Assembly (NCBI GenBank): GCA_033763395.1
Contig: JANRKQ010000242.1
Coordinates: forward strand, 15,239 to 79,238
From: Xiheimicrobium sp033763395
GTDB lineage: Bacteria; Myxococcota; Myxococcia; Myxococcales; Myxococcaceae
Length of the DNA stretch: 64,000 bases
Direction: 5' to 3'
Shown here: in pieces, positions 54,176-62,275 of the stretch
Layout of the letters: every line of letters begins with the position of its first letter
Position numbering within the stretch: position 1 is the first letter of the stretch
Made by a program: the position numbers and the translations under genes
Notes under the pieces: generated by a model
The model's database searches: none
What the model was told of the DNA's origin: nothing
The model's input: the letters and a program-made list of their open reading frames with translations, nothing else

Positions 54176-54715
54176 CTACGACTCCTCGTCGGTCGCATCG
54201 TGGAGCGGCTGCTCCACGACGGCCTCGAACCACGTCACGAGCGAGGCTGAGGCGAGGTGTACGACGGGAGCGTCGTCACCCACCTCGAACACGCGCCCCG
54301 TCTTCACGTGCAGCACCACGCTTGCCCCGGGCTGCGCGGCCACCGGAATCCACTGTGGCGAGGTTCGCTCTGCGTCGGTCAGCCCCGAGGCCGGCCACAT
54401 CTCGGAGGACTTCTCGAAGTGCTCCCACCGGCGCTGGACCCTGACGCGCTCGTTGAGCACCCAGGCCACTGGCAACAGGTGAAACGGCGCCGCGAAGCCC
54501 TCGGCGGGCTTCTTCTCGCCGTCGTGCAACAGCCACCACGTGCGGAGCACCTTCGGGAGCGGCGCGCCCAGCTTCCCCTCGAGCCGAGAGAGCGCCAGCG
54601 GCTTCACGCCCGCTTGCAGGTTCTCGACGAGGTGCTGGGCGCCCTCTGCTCGCAGCGCCGCCGCGCGCCGCAGGAACGCCGCGTGGAGCCGCTGCTGGTC
54701 ACCTGGAGCCACCAT
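54176..54715 (-). CDS. SMI1/KNR4 (SUKH) family protein
   Basis: 179 aa from ATG 54715. The SUKH signature is recognisable: LEGKLGAPLPKVLRTWWLLHDGEK (the 'E..lg..LP..y..f...ndG' block), then FHLLPVAWVLNER, PQWIPVAAQ and VVLHVKTGRVFEVGDDAPVVHLASASLVTWFEAVV. SUKH proteins often serve as immunity proteins in polymorphic toxin systems, or as solitary regulators. No toxin with a WXG, PAAR, Rhs or nuclease-tail architecture is adjacent, so immunity is not supported here. It lies 23 bp downstream of the GH17 gene on the same strand. Confidence 0.82.
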   Translation of the reverse strand: MVAPGDQQRLHAAFLRRAAALRAEGAQHLVENLQAGVKPLALSRLEGKLGAPLPKVLRTWWLLHDGEKKPAEGFAAPFHLLPVAWVLNERVRVQRRWEHFEKSSEMWPASGLTDAERTSPQWIPVAAQPGASVVLHVKTGRVFEVGDDAPVVHLASASLVTWFEAVVEQPLHDATDEES

Positions 54716-54738
54716 GAGGCCCCCCTACCAGACGTCGC

Positions 54739-55677
54739 TCACCGTGCGGGCGGTTGCAGCACCTGCTTCGGCGTGCGGTCGACGCGGTACAGGCCCCAGT
54801 GCTTCTCGGGCTCGTCGACGTCGTCCGACCCCTTCCACGGCTCGTCGAACGCCTCGAACACGAAGGTGAGGACGCCGCGCTTCACGCTCCAGGCGGTGAG
54901 CTGCTCGATGTATTGCTTTTGCAGCGCGTCGTTCGCGTTCGGCGGTGGAATGCCGCGGCCGTTCGAGCGCGTCGCCCAGCCGGCCTCGGTGATGACGACC
55001 TTCTTCCCGGGGTACTTCGACGCCACGCTGTCGTAGTTCTCTTCGGTATAGGCGAGCGCGGCGTCGAGGCCCTTCTGCTCCCACTGCGGGTACGTGTGCA
55101 GCGAGATGAAGTCGACCTCGGCGGCGAGCGGCTCGAGGTGCGTGCGCCAGGGCACGTAGTTCTCGCAGAACGTCACCGGCTGCTTCACGCCGGCCTTCAA
55201 CGTGCGCACATACTGAATGACGTGCTCGGTGGGCACGAGGTGGTCGGTCCACTCGACGGTGGCCTCGTTCCCCGCCGAGACGGACGACACGAGGTCGGGG
55301 TACTGGTTCGCGAGGCGAATGGCGCCCTCGAGCTGCGCCTGGTTCTCCTTGCGGTTCCGCTCGAGCACGTCGTCGGGGTACACGCCGCCCCACGGGCACT
55401 TCGGGTTGCTCGACTCGGCCGCCAGGTACGCGCCAATCATCACCTTGAAGGGCAGCTTGTGCTTCTTGATGAGCGCGAGCGTCGTCTGCACATGCGGGCT
55501 GACGTCGTACATGCGCAGGTGGCGGAAGCGCCGGGCGAGCAGCTTCAGGTCCTCGAGCACCTGCGCCTCGGTGGGGTACGTCTGTGTCGCCGGGCTCTGC
55601 CCCTCGCGGTAGCCCGAGTAGCAGATGGCCTCGACCCGCTCGAGCCCGCGGAGCTTCTTCGCCTCAGCGCCAGCCAT
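54739..55677 (-). CDS. GH17-family glycosidase (beta-1,3-glucanase-like), copy 1
   Basis: 312 aa from ATG 55677, overlapping the preceding GH17 stop by 14 nt. GH17 landmarks: AICYSGYREGQ start, RMYDVSPHVQTTLALIKKHKLPFKVMIGAYL, VSSVSAGNEATVEW with the acid/base Glu of the GNE motif, DFISLHTYPQWE, and VVITEAGWATRSNGR with the nucleophile Glu. GH17 enzymes cut or transfer beta-1,3-glucan. No signal peptide is seen, so it would act in the cytosol on imported oligosaccharides. Same operon as copy 2 and the 56583 enzyme. Confidence 0.88.
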   Translation of the reverse strand: MAGAEAKKLRGLERVEAICYSGYREGQSPATQTYPTEAQVLEDLKLLARRFRHLRMYDVSPHVQTTLALIKKHKLPFKVMIGAYLAAESSNPKCPWGGVYPDDVLERNRKENQAQLEGAIRLANQYPDLVSSVSAGNEATVEWTDHLVPTEHVIQYVRTLKAGVKQPVTFCENYVPWRTHLEPLAAEVDFISLHTYPQWEQKGLDAALAYTEENYDSVASKYPGKKVVITEAGWATRSNGRGIPPPNANDALQKQYIEQLTAWSVKRGVLTFVFEAFDEPWKGSDDVDEPEKHWGLYRVDRTPKQVLQPPAR

Positions 55678-56581
55678 ATTTCGGTCGCCCTTCCGTGTCC
55701 CAGAAACCCCAGTGCGGCCCGCAGCCCCCCTCGGGCCCGGCCTTCCACGCCTCGTCCATCGCGGAGAAGTAGAAGAGGTCGAGGCCCTCGCTGGCGGTCC
55801 ACTCGAAGGTGTTGAGGGCGTAGAGCAGCGCGTTGCGCTGAGACGGAATGGCCGCGCCCACGTTGGTGCCGTCGCTCGGCCAGCCCGTCTCGCTGATGAC
55901 GATGCGCTTGCCGTCCGCCACCTTGCGCACGCGCGCCACCATCTCCTTCATGTACGCGAGCGAGTGCTCGAGGCTGCACTCTTCCCAGAAGGGGTAGCAG
56001 TTGATGAACAGCACGTCGCTCGCCTCGACGAGCGCGGGGTGTTCACAGAACAGATAATACGCGTCGACGGTGCCGACGGGAAGGCCGGGCACGGCCTCGC
56101 GCACCTTCGCCATGGCCTCGACGAGCGCGGCCTCGGACAGGTCTCCGCGCAGGAGCACCTCGTTGCCCACCGCGGCGAGGTCGACGTGGCCCGCGCGGCA
56201 GAGCGAGATGAGGCCGTCGAGCTCTCGCGCGTTCGTCTCGGCGTCTTCGCCCAGCCACGCGCCCACCATCGTCTTGAGGCCCATCGCCTTCGCCAGCGCC
56301 GGCGTGTGCTCGTTGCCGTCAGTGCACGAGAAGGTGCGAACCCACCGGGTGTGGGGCGCGACGATGGCGAGGCGCGCCTGAATCTGCGCGGGCGACAGCT
56401 GCGTCTTGAGGTCCGGGCCCTGGCCGTCGAGGTACGCGCTGAACGACAGGCCGTGCACGCGCGCGTTGAGCACCTCGCCCAGCCGCGCGACGAGGGCCGG
56501 CGTGTCCAGGTCGGTGAAGCGCAGGCGCTCCTCGGGCGGGAGCGGCGCGTCCATCACGCGGTTCTTGCGGGGCGTCGACAT
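55664..56581 (-). CDS. GH17-family glycosidase (beta-1,3-glucanase-like), copy 2
   Basis: 305 aa from ATG 56581, one base after the 56583 gene's stop (TGA-C-ATG). Shorter than the frame upstream because that lies in the other gene. Landmarks: ARVHGLSFSAYLDGQGPDLK, RWVRTFSCTDGNEHTPALAKAMGLKTMVGAWLG, DLAAVGNEVLLRGD (acid/base Glu), DVLFINCYPFWEECSLEHSLAYM, and IVISETGWPSDGTNVG (nucleophile Glu). It is clearly diverged from copy 1, so the two probably differ in chain length or in hydrolysis versus transfer. No signal peptide. Confidence 0.9.
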   Translation of the reverse strand: MSTPRKNRVMDAPLPPEERLRFTDLDTPALVARLGEVLNARVHGLSFSAYLDGQGPDLKTQLSPAQIQARLAIVAPHTRWVRTFSCTDGNEHTPALAKAMGLKTMVGAWLGEDAETNARELDGLISLCRAGHVDLAAVGNEVLLRGDLSEAALVEAMAKVREAVPGLPVGTVDAYYLFCEHPALVEASDVLFINCYPFWEECSLEHSLAYMKEMVARVRKVADGKRIVISETGWPSDGTNVGAAIPSQRNALLYALNTFEWTASEGLDLFYFSAMDEAWKAGPEGGCGPHWGFWDTEGRPKYGWR

Positions 56582-56582
56582 G

Positions 56583-59500
56583 TCAGCGCAGCTCCGGGGA
56601 AGGAATGGACACCACCACCGAGCGCACGGCGCCGAGCCGGCCGAGCACGTCGCGGCTCGCCTGGGCACTCAAGGCGCTGCCCTCGGTGCGCTCCACGCGC
56701 CCCTCACGCCACGACACCTCGACGGCGGCGCGGTCGCTCCTGGCGTAGGTGATGGGCACCTGACAGAGGGTGAAGGCGAGCTGGCCCGGCTCGAGGGCCA
56801 GCCGCTGCTCGGCACCCGAGAGGTCGAACCAGACGAGCTCACCGCGCTCCCGGAGGAACTCGCGCTGCAGCAACGGCATGGGCTGGAACTGCACCACGCC
56901 GCCGCGCACCTCGACGCCGAGCTCCCCCAGCCGCGTGATGATTTCTTCCTTCACCGAGCCCGTCATGCCCGGCTGCTGGGCGCCCGCGTGCCGGGGCGTG
57001 TGCGAGTACGGGTCGCTGGGGAACGCGCCGAACACCTCGGGGGTCTTGTTGAAGCCCAGGCCTCCACGCACGCGCTGGTAGGCCGCGTCGAGCCGCTCCA
57101 CGGTGGCCGAAGGCGCCCCGCTCCCGCGCGCTGCGAGCGCCACCTCCTGCACCGCGAGGAGCAGCTTCGACACCATGTGCCAGTAGATGCAGCCGAGCCC
57201 CTCGTAGCCGTACATGGTGCCGGAGCGGCCGGTGAAGCCCTTGAAGCCGAAGACGCGCTCGAAGGTCGCCGCCACCTCGCCGCCGCCCGCCTCGACCAGC
57301 GCGGCCCACGCCTCGTCGTGCGAGAGCGAAGCCAGCGTGGCCTTCACGTCGTCGACGGTGCGCAGGTGGCCCGCGAAGCGCACGTCACCGTGCCGGTCCT
57401 TCATCACCAGCCGCTGGTCACCGCGCTGGAGCAGCGCGCGGAGGAGCGCGTTGTGCTCGACGTCGGCCGCCGGCACCCGGTTCTTCTCGACGAACGAGGG
57501 CAGCGCGCGCTCCGGGTACAGCAGGAAGCTCTGCTGGTCGTCACGGAACAGTCGGCTCTGGAAGAGCGCGTCGATGACCGAGAGCGCCTCGTCCGGTGAG
57601 AGCAGCCCGGCGCTCAGCACGGCCACCTGCCCCTCGAGCATCTCGTACAGCGAGTCGACCTTCGCCTCGGTGGGGGTCAGCTCGAGCAGGTTGTACGAGT
57701 GGTACAGCCCGTCGTCGCGCCGGTTCGCCCGCAGCGAGTGCTCGACGTAGCGCAGGGCCAGCCGGCACAGCCCTGCCGCCTCGCTCACGGCCACGCGCAC
57801 CGAAGGCCCGGGCCCGCGCTCCGACAGCTCGGTGCGGTAGGCCTCGAAGACGCTCTGCAGCGCGCCGAGGAGCTGCCGACGCTCGCGGTCGCTCACCTGC
57901 GGCCGCGCGAGGAGCCCCTCGTGCTGCTCGAAGACCCGCCGCGTCGCGCTGAACCACGCGCGCACCGCCTGGGACACCTCGGCCTCGGCGGCGCCGTCGA
58001 AGCAGCGCGCGAGGAAGGCGAGGTGCCGGTACAGCTGCGCCATCGTCACCATCGACAGCCCGTTGCCGACGAGCGCGTTGTTCGCGTCGTTCCACTCGGG
58101 CCGCTGGGTGTTCATCCAGATGCCGCCGTCGAGCACCAGGTTGTTGAGCTTCGACAGCACCGGCACCAGCAGCTTCTCGAAGCCCGAGGCGCGCACGAGC
58201 GCTCCGTCGGCGGTGTGCAGTAAGCGGCCGTCGCCGCCCACCGCCGCCACCCTCGCCTTGGCCCGCCGGTCGGCCTCGTGGTCGAAGCGGATGGTCGAGC
58301 GCGGGGCCCGCGCGATGTCGGCGGCCGACGCGAGGCGATAGGGCACGTCGGCGAAGACGAAGTGCCGCTCGCTCAGCAACGCGGCGAGGCGACCGGGCCT
58401 CACGCGCTCGAGCTGCTCGAGGAGCCGGCCCAGGTAGACGACCTGGTGGTCACCCCAGTAGCCGATGGTGGCCCAGGGGTTGTCCTCTTCGGGCTCTTCC
58501 CAGTCGATGCCCGCGCGGCTGAGCCGGTAGGGGTTGAAGCCGTCGGCCGTCGACGCGTTGAGGAACGCGGTGACGACGTTCTCGAGGAAGGCCGGGTGGC
58601 TCGTGCAGAGCGCCTCCCAGTTCTGGAAGATGTCGCGCCAGTTGCCCTGGTAGTCGACGGCGGCGCGGCCCTCGGCGGTCTTCACCCGAATGGTGAACTG
58701 GTTCCACGGCCGGCTCGGGTCGCCGTGTCGGCGGCTGAAGGTGAGCGGCAGGTACTCCGAGGCGAGGCGCACCAGGTCGACGTCGTTCGTCTCGCGCGCC
58801 CACGCGAGCAGCCCATCGATGGAGACGTGCCCCGTCTGGTTCGCCACGCCTGCGCGCGCCGCGACGGCCCGGTTGCGCTCGGCGACGAAGGCCGCGAAGT
58901 CACGCCACTCGACCTGATGGCCCGCGACGAAGACGCCGCCGCGCATGATGTTGAACAACACGTTCGCCTGGTGATGGGCCACCACGCGCGCGTCGGCGGT
59001 GCACTGCAGCCCATCGGCGTTGCCCACCAGGCGCCGCACGCCGGTCGAGCCACGCGTGATGTCTGCCGCCAGCTCGGCCTCGAGCGACCTGGGGTGGCCG
59101 AGCCGTCCGCGGAGCGCCTCGACGTGTGCGTGGTCGCGCTCGACGTCGGCCACCACGCGCCACACCTTCTTCTCGCCCGCCGCCAGCGTGAAGGACGTCC
59201 TGACCAGCCAGGCCGCGCGCCGGCCCGTGAGGCGGTGCTCGGGCTTGACCGGCTCCCCCCGCCGCACGGCCCGCAGCTGGTCGGTCGACAGCAGCACCTG
59301 CACGTCAAAGAGCCCGCTGCAGAACACCGTCGTCGCGCGGAGCGACTCGGCGGCGACGGGCTGGTCGACGATGGCCGCCTGGAGCGCGATGACGCCCAAC
59401 CCGGTCGCGGCGTCGACGTCGGCCCGGGTGTACGCGTTCACCAGACAGCTGGCCGACTGCTGCAGCGCCGGGTCCACCCCCGCCGGCATGAGGTCGACCA

Positions 59501-60014
59501 GGCCGTCCACCACCTCGAGCGTGACGGGCCGTTGCGAGGTGTTCTCGAGCTGCACCGTGCGCACGAAGCCGAACACCTCGCTCGTCGACCAGCGCGCGCG
59601 GAACGACAGGCCGAGCCCCTCGTGCACCTCTTCGAACAGCACCTGGGTGCCGGCGGTGCTCTTCGCCAACAACCGGCGGACGCGCGGGTCGTCGTTCTCG
59701 TGCCGGAAAGGCTCCCACACCGCGGGGCCCTCGGGCCTCGCCACGCACAGCAGCGTGTACGGCCCGGTGTGGGCATGCGCCACGTGCAGCTTGTCGTCGG
59801 TGACGTAGGGAAAGAGCGCGCCCGCCACCGAGCGACGGCCCGCCGTCAACCCGCCGCGGCTCGAGACGAAGAGCCAGTGGTCGCTCGCGCTCACCACGCT
59901 CATGAGGAAGGGCTGCAGCCGGTCGACGTCGCGGATGACGGCGAAGGGCTCACCGTCGACCTCGAGGAACTCGGGCGTCGTTTCCGGTGGTGGGGGCGGG
60001 TGCGTGTGGGTCAC
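56583..60014 (-). CDS. Large carbohydrate phosphorylase-like enzyme (GH94/GH149/GH161 type, probable beta-1,3-glucan phosphorylase)
   Basis: 1143 aa from GTG 60014; no signal peptide. The N-terminal third is beta-rich (DHWLFVSSRGGLTAGRRSVAGALFPYVTDDKLHVAH...FVRTVQLENTSQRPVTLEVVDG), as in the sandwich domain of GH94-clan enzymes. The middle is a helical barrel (NWRDIFQNWEALCTSHP; DGFNPYRLSRAGIDWEEPEEDNPWATIGYWGDHQVVY). The segment PEWNDANNALVGNGLSM resembles the W-N-D block holding the catalytic Asp of GH94-type phosphorylases. Length and the GH17/GH16 setting point to the ~1100-residue beta-1,3-glucan phosphorylases (GH149/GH161), which split oligosaccharides with phosphate to give glucose 1-phosphate. 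The family choice is inference. First gene of the minus-strand operon, controlled by a ROK operator. Confidence 0.65.
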   Translation of the reverse strand: MTHTHPPPPPETTPEFLEVDGEPFAVIRDVDRLQPFLMSVVSASDHWLFVSSRGGLTAGRRSVAGALFPYVTDDKLHVAHAHTGPYTLLCVARPEGPAVWEPFRHENDDPRVRRLLAKSTAGTQVLFEEVHEGLGLSFRARWSTSEVFGFVRTVQLENTSQRPVTLEVVDGLVDLMPAGVDPALQQSASCLVNAYTRADVDAATGLGVIALQAAIVDQPVAAESLRATTVFCSGLFDVQVLLSTDQLRAVRRGEPVKPEHRLTGRRAAWLVRTSFTLAAGEKKVWRVVADVERDHAHVEALRGRLGHPRSLEAELAADITRGSTGVRRLVGNADGLQCTADARVVAHHQANVLFNIMRGGVFVAGHQVEWRDFAAFVAERNRAVAARAGVANQTGHVSIDGLLAWARETNDVDLVRLASEYLPLTFSRRHGDPSRPWNQFTIRVKTAEGRAAVDYQGNWRDIFQNWEALCTSHPAFLENVVTAFLNASTADGFNPYRLSRAGIDWEEPEEDNPWATIGYWGDHQVVYLGRLLEQLERVRPGRLAALLSERHFVFADVPYRLASAADIARAPRSTIRFDHEADRRAKARVAAVGGDGRLLHTADGALVRASGFEKLLVPVLSKLNNLVLDGGIWMNTQRPEWNDANNALVGNGLSMVTMAQLYRHLAFLARCFDGAAEAEVSQAVRAWFSATRRVFEQHEGLLARPQVSDRERRQLLGALQSVFEAYRTELSERGPGPSVRVAVSEAAGLCRLALRYVEHSLRANRRDDGLYHSYNLLELTPTEAKVDSLYEMLEGQVAVLSAGLLSPDEALSVIDALFQSRLFRDDQQSFLLYPERALPSFVEKNRVPAADVEHNALLRALLQRGDQRLVMKDRHGDVRFAGHLRTVDDVKATLASLSHDEAWAALVEAGGGEVAATFERVFGFKGFTGRSGTMYGYEGLGCIYWHMVSKLLLAVQEVALAARGSGAPSATVERLDAAYQRVRGGLGFNKTPEVFGAFPSDPYSHTPRHAGAQQPGMTGSVKEEIITRLGELGVEVRGGVVQFQPMPLLQREFLRERGELVWFDLSGAEQRLALEPGQLAFTLCQVPITYARSDRAAVEVSWREGRVERTEGSALSAQASRDVLGRLGAVRSVVVSIPSPELR

Positions 60015-60051
60015 GATGGGACTCGGCAGCGGCGGTGACAGACGGCCCGAG

Positions 60052-60074
60052 CTTTGTTCGCCTCCCGAACAGAG
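60052..60074. promoter_or_regulatory. Putative ROK operator 1 (in front of the minus-strand glucanase operon)
   Basis: CTTTGTTCG-CCTCC-CGAACAGAG, a 23-bp inverted repeat with 9-bp arms (8 of 9 pairing). It shares CTTTGTTCG-N5-CGAAC with the site at 60142. 38 bp upstream of the 56583-60014 gene start. Confidence 0.7.
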
Positions 60075-60141
60075 TCAACGACCCCACGCCGCGCCCCGTC
60101 ACGACCGACGCGCGTCGGCTTGACGCTCCCGACCCACCGCG

Positions 60142-60164
60142 CTTTGTTCGATAATCGAACGAAG
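60142..60164. promoter_or_regulatory. Putative ROK operator 2 (in front of the repressor and import operon)
   Basis: CTTTGTTCG-ATAAT-CGAACGAAG, same spacing as operator 1; the centre extends pairing (GTTCGAT-A-ATCGAAC is perfect). 17 bp upstream of the ROK start, overlapping where a promoter would lie. The two sites are 90 bp apart, centre to centre. Confidence 0.75.
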
Positions 60165-60180
60165 AACCTCCGGAGGCGTG

Positions 60181-61404
60181 GTGAGAGCGCATCAGAAGTC
60201 CGACGCGAGCGGCGTCCGACTCCACAACATCACCCTGGTGCTGCGCACGGTGCAGGCCGAGGTGCAGATTTCGCAGGCAGACCTGGCGCGCCGGCTGGGG
60301 CTCGCGCGCTCGACGGTGCTGGCCATCGTCGACGACCTGCTCGAGCTCGGGCTGCTCAAGGAGCAGGGCCATGGCGTCTCGGGCGGTGGCCGGCGGCCGA
60401 TGATGCTCACGCTCGACGACGTCTCGTACCACCTCGCCGGCGTCGACATCGGCGCGACCCACGTCACCGTGGTGGTGATGAACCTCAAGGCCGAGGTGCT
60501 CGCGCGGCAGCACCGGGCCTTCGGGACGAGAGAAGACCCCAAGGGCACGCTGGCCGTCGTCGAAGAGCTCATCGGGCGGGTGCTGTCCGAGTCGCGCGCC
60601 GGGCGAAGGCAGGTGGTGGGCATCGGCGTGGGCGTGCCGAGCCCGGTCGACCTCCGCACGCCGGGGTTCGTCTCGCCCGTCGTCATGCCGAGCTGGGCGG
60701 GCGTCGACATCGCGGGGCGGCTGCAGGGGCGGTTCGGGGTGCCGGTGCGGGTCGAGAACGACGCCAACCTCGGCGCGCTGTGGGAGGCCCGCTGGGGCCA
60801 CGGCGCCAACGTCGGCACGCTCGCGTACATCAAGGTGGCGACGGGCATCGGCGCGGGGCTCGTCGTCGACGGCCGCATCTACCGCGGCGCCCGCGGCGTG
60901 GCCGGCGAGCTCGGCCACCTGCCCATCGACTCGTCGGGGCCGCTGTGTGTGTGTGGGCTGCGCGGCTGCCTCAACACCCTCATCGGCACCCACAACCTGC
61001 TCGAGCGCGCGAAGGGCAAGGGGAAGAGCAAGCGCCGCTTCGAGGTGCTCGACGAGCTGCTCGACGCGGCCGTGGCGGGCGACGCCGTAGCGACGGCCAC
61101 CATCGACTACGCCGGCCGGCAGCTCGGCCAGGGCGTGGCCATGCTGCTCAACCTCTTCAACCCGGCGCTGGTGGTGGTGGGCGGCGACATCGTGCGCACC
61201 GGCGACGTGCTGTTCGGCCCGCTGCGCGAGACGGTGTCGAAGAACTGCTTCTCGGAGAACTTCTCGCACGTGCACCTGGTGGCGAGCCGCGTCGGCGAAT
61301 CAGCCACCGCGCGCGGCGCCGCCACGCTGCTGTTCGACGAGGCCATCGAGTCACCGGCCTCGTTCTTCGAGGGCGCGGCGCGCTCGCTTCGTCTGGCTGT
61401 CTGA
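60181..61404 (+). CDS. ROK-family transcriptional repressor (NagC/XylR type)
   Basis: 407 aa from GTG 60181 (GGAGG 4 nt upstream; GTG 60178 is too close). HTH at 12-65 (LRTVQAEVQISQADLARRLGLARSTVLAIVDDLLELGLL), then a ROK sugar-kinase fold: GVDIGATHVTVVVMN, GIGVGVPSPVD, VENDANLGALWEARWGHG, TGIGAGLVVDGRIYRGARGVAGELGHLPID, and the zinc motif CVCGLRGCLNTLIG, where the usual Glu after GC is Leu-Asn. Such proteins repress sugar genes until a sugar ligand binds. Palindromes in front of this gene and of the divergent operon suggest that it controls both arms and itself. The likely inducer is a beta-glucan fragment. Confidence 0.92.
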   Translation: MRAHQKSDASGVRLHNITLVLRTVQAEVQISQADLARRLGLARSTVLAIVDDLLELGLLKEQGHGVSGGGRRPMMLTLDDVSYHLAGVDIGATHVTVVVMNLKAEVLARQHRAFGTREDPKGTLAVVEELIGRVLSESRAGRRQVVGIGVGVPSPVDLRTPGFVSPVVMPSWAGVDIAGRLQGRFGVPVRVENDANLGALWEARWGHGANVGTLAYIKVATGIGAGLVVDGRIYRGARGVAGELGHLPIDSSGPLCVCGLRGCLNTLIGTHNLLERAKGKGKSKRRFEVLDELLDAAVAGDAVATATIDYAGRQLGQGVAMLLNLFNPALVVVGGDIVRTGDVLFGPLRETVSKNCFSENFSHVHLVASRVGESATARGAATLLFDEAIESPASFFEGAARSLRLAV

Positions 61405-61432
61405 AACCCGCTGGCCTTCCCGGAGCCTCGTG

Positions 61433-62275
61433 ATGCCGACCTTCGCCCGCCTCGCCGTCCTCCTTGGCCTGTCGGCTTGCGGCCCCAGCGGGCCCACGGT
61501 GTCGCCGCCCACCGAGTGGGCGCTGTCGTGGGCCGACGAGTTCGACGGTGCGGCCGGCACGCTCCCCGACGCCTCGCGCTGGGTGCTGCAGACGGGCACG
61601 GGGCCGAACGGCGATGGCTGGGGCAACAACGAGCTGCAGACGTACACCGCCCGGCCCGAGAACGTGGCGCACGACGGTGAGGGCCACCTCGTCATCACCG
61701 CCCGCCGCGAGCGCTTCGGCAACCGCGACTACACCTCGGCGCGCATCAACACGCAGGGCCTCTTCACCCAGACGTACGGCCGCCTCGAGGCGCGCATCAA
61801 GGTGCCGGCGGCGAAGGGCCTGTGGCCAGCCTTCTGGGCGCTGGGCGCCGACATCACCGAGGTGGGCTGGCCGCGCTGCGGTGAAATCGACGTGCTCGAG
61901 GTGCGCGGGCACCAGCCGTCGAGCGTCATCGCCTCGCTGCACGGCCCCGAGTACTTCGGCGGCGGCGCCATCAGCAAACGGTTCACCCTCGAGGGCGGCA
62001 CCTTCGCCGACGACTTCCACGTCTTCGCCGCCGAGTGGGACCCCTCGCGCATCGCCTTCTCGGTCGACGGCGAGGTGTTCCAGACGGTGACGGCGCGCTC
62101 CGTCGTCGGCGGCGGCCGCACGTGGGTGTTCGACGACCCGTTCTTCCTCATCTTGAACCTCGCCGTGGGCGGCACGTTCCTCACGCCGACGGGGCAGCCC
62201 GACGCGAACACCGTCTTCCCGCAGGCCCTCACCGTCGACTTCGTGCGCGCCTACACGCGGGTGCCCGCGCGATGA
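61433..62275 (+). CDS. GH16-family beta-glucanase (laminarinase-like) lipoprotein
   Basis: 280 aa from ATG 61433 (GGAG 7 nt upstream). MPTFARLAVLLGLSACGPSG gives lipobox C16, so the enzyme is membrane-anchored and faces outward or the periplasm. GH16 core: LSWADEFDGAAGTLPDASRW, GWGNNELQTYTARPENV, GRLEARIKVPAAKGLWPAFWALG, GEIDVLEV with E151, D153, E156 in the bacterial ExDxxE arrangement, and FHVFAAEWDPSRIAFSVDG. The NNELQ-Y-T substrate loop is typical of laminarinases (beta-1,3-glucan). Coupled to the solute-binding gene by a 4-nt overlap. Confidence 0.93.
   Translation: MPTFARLAVLLGLSACGPSGPTVSPPTEWALSWADEFDGAAGTLPDASRWVLQTGTGPNGDGWGNNELQTYTARPENVAHDGEGHLVITARRERFGNRDYTSARINTQGLFTQTYGRLEARIKVPAAKGLWPAFWALGADITEVGWPRCGEIDVLEVRGHQPSSVIASLHGPEYFGGGAISKRFTLEGGTFADDFHVFAAEWDPSRIAFSVDGEVFQTVTARSVVGGGRTWVFDDPFFLILNLAVGGTFLTPTGQPDANTVFPQALTVDFVRAYTRVPAR

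Noticed and set aside
54176..54715. SUKH protein as immunity partner of a toxin
   Set aside because: No toxin-like gene is adjacent; neighbours are glucanases and a broken TonB receptor.
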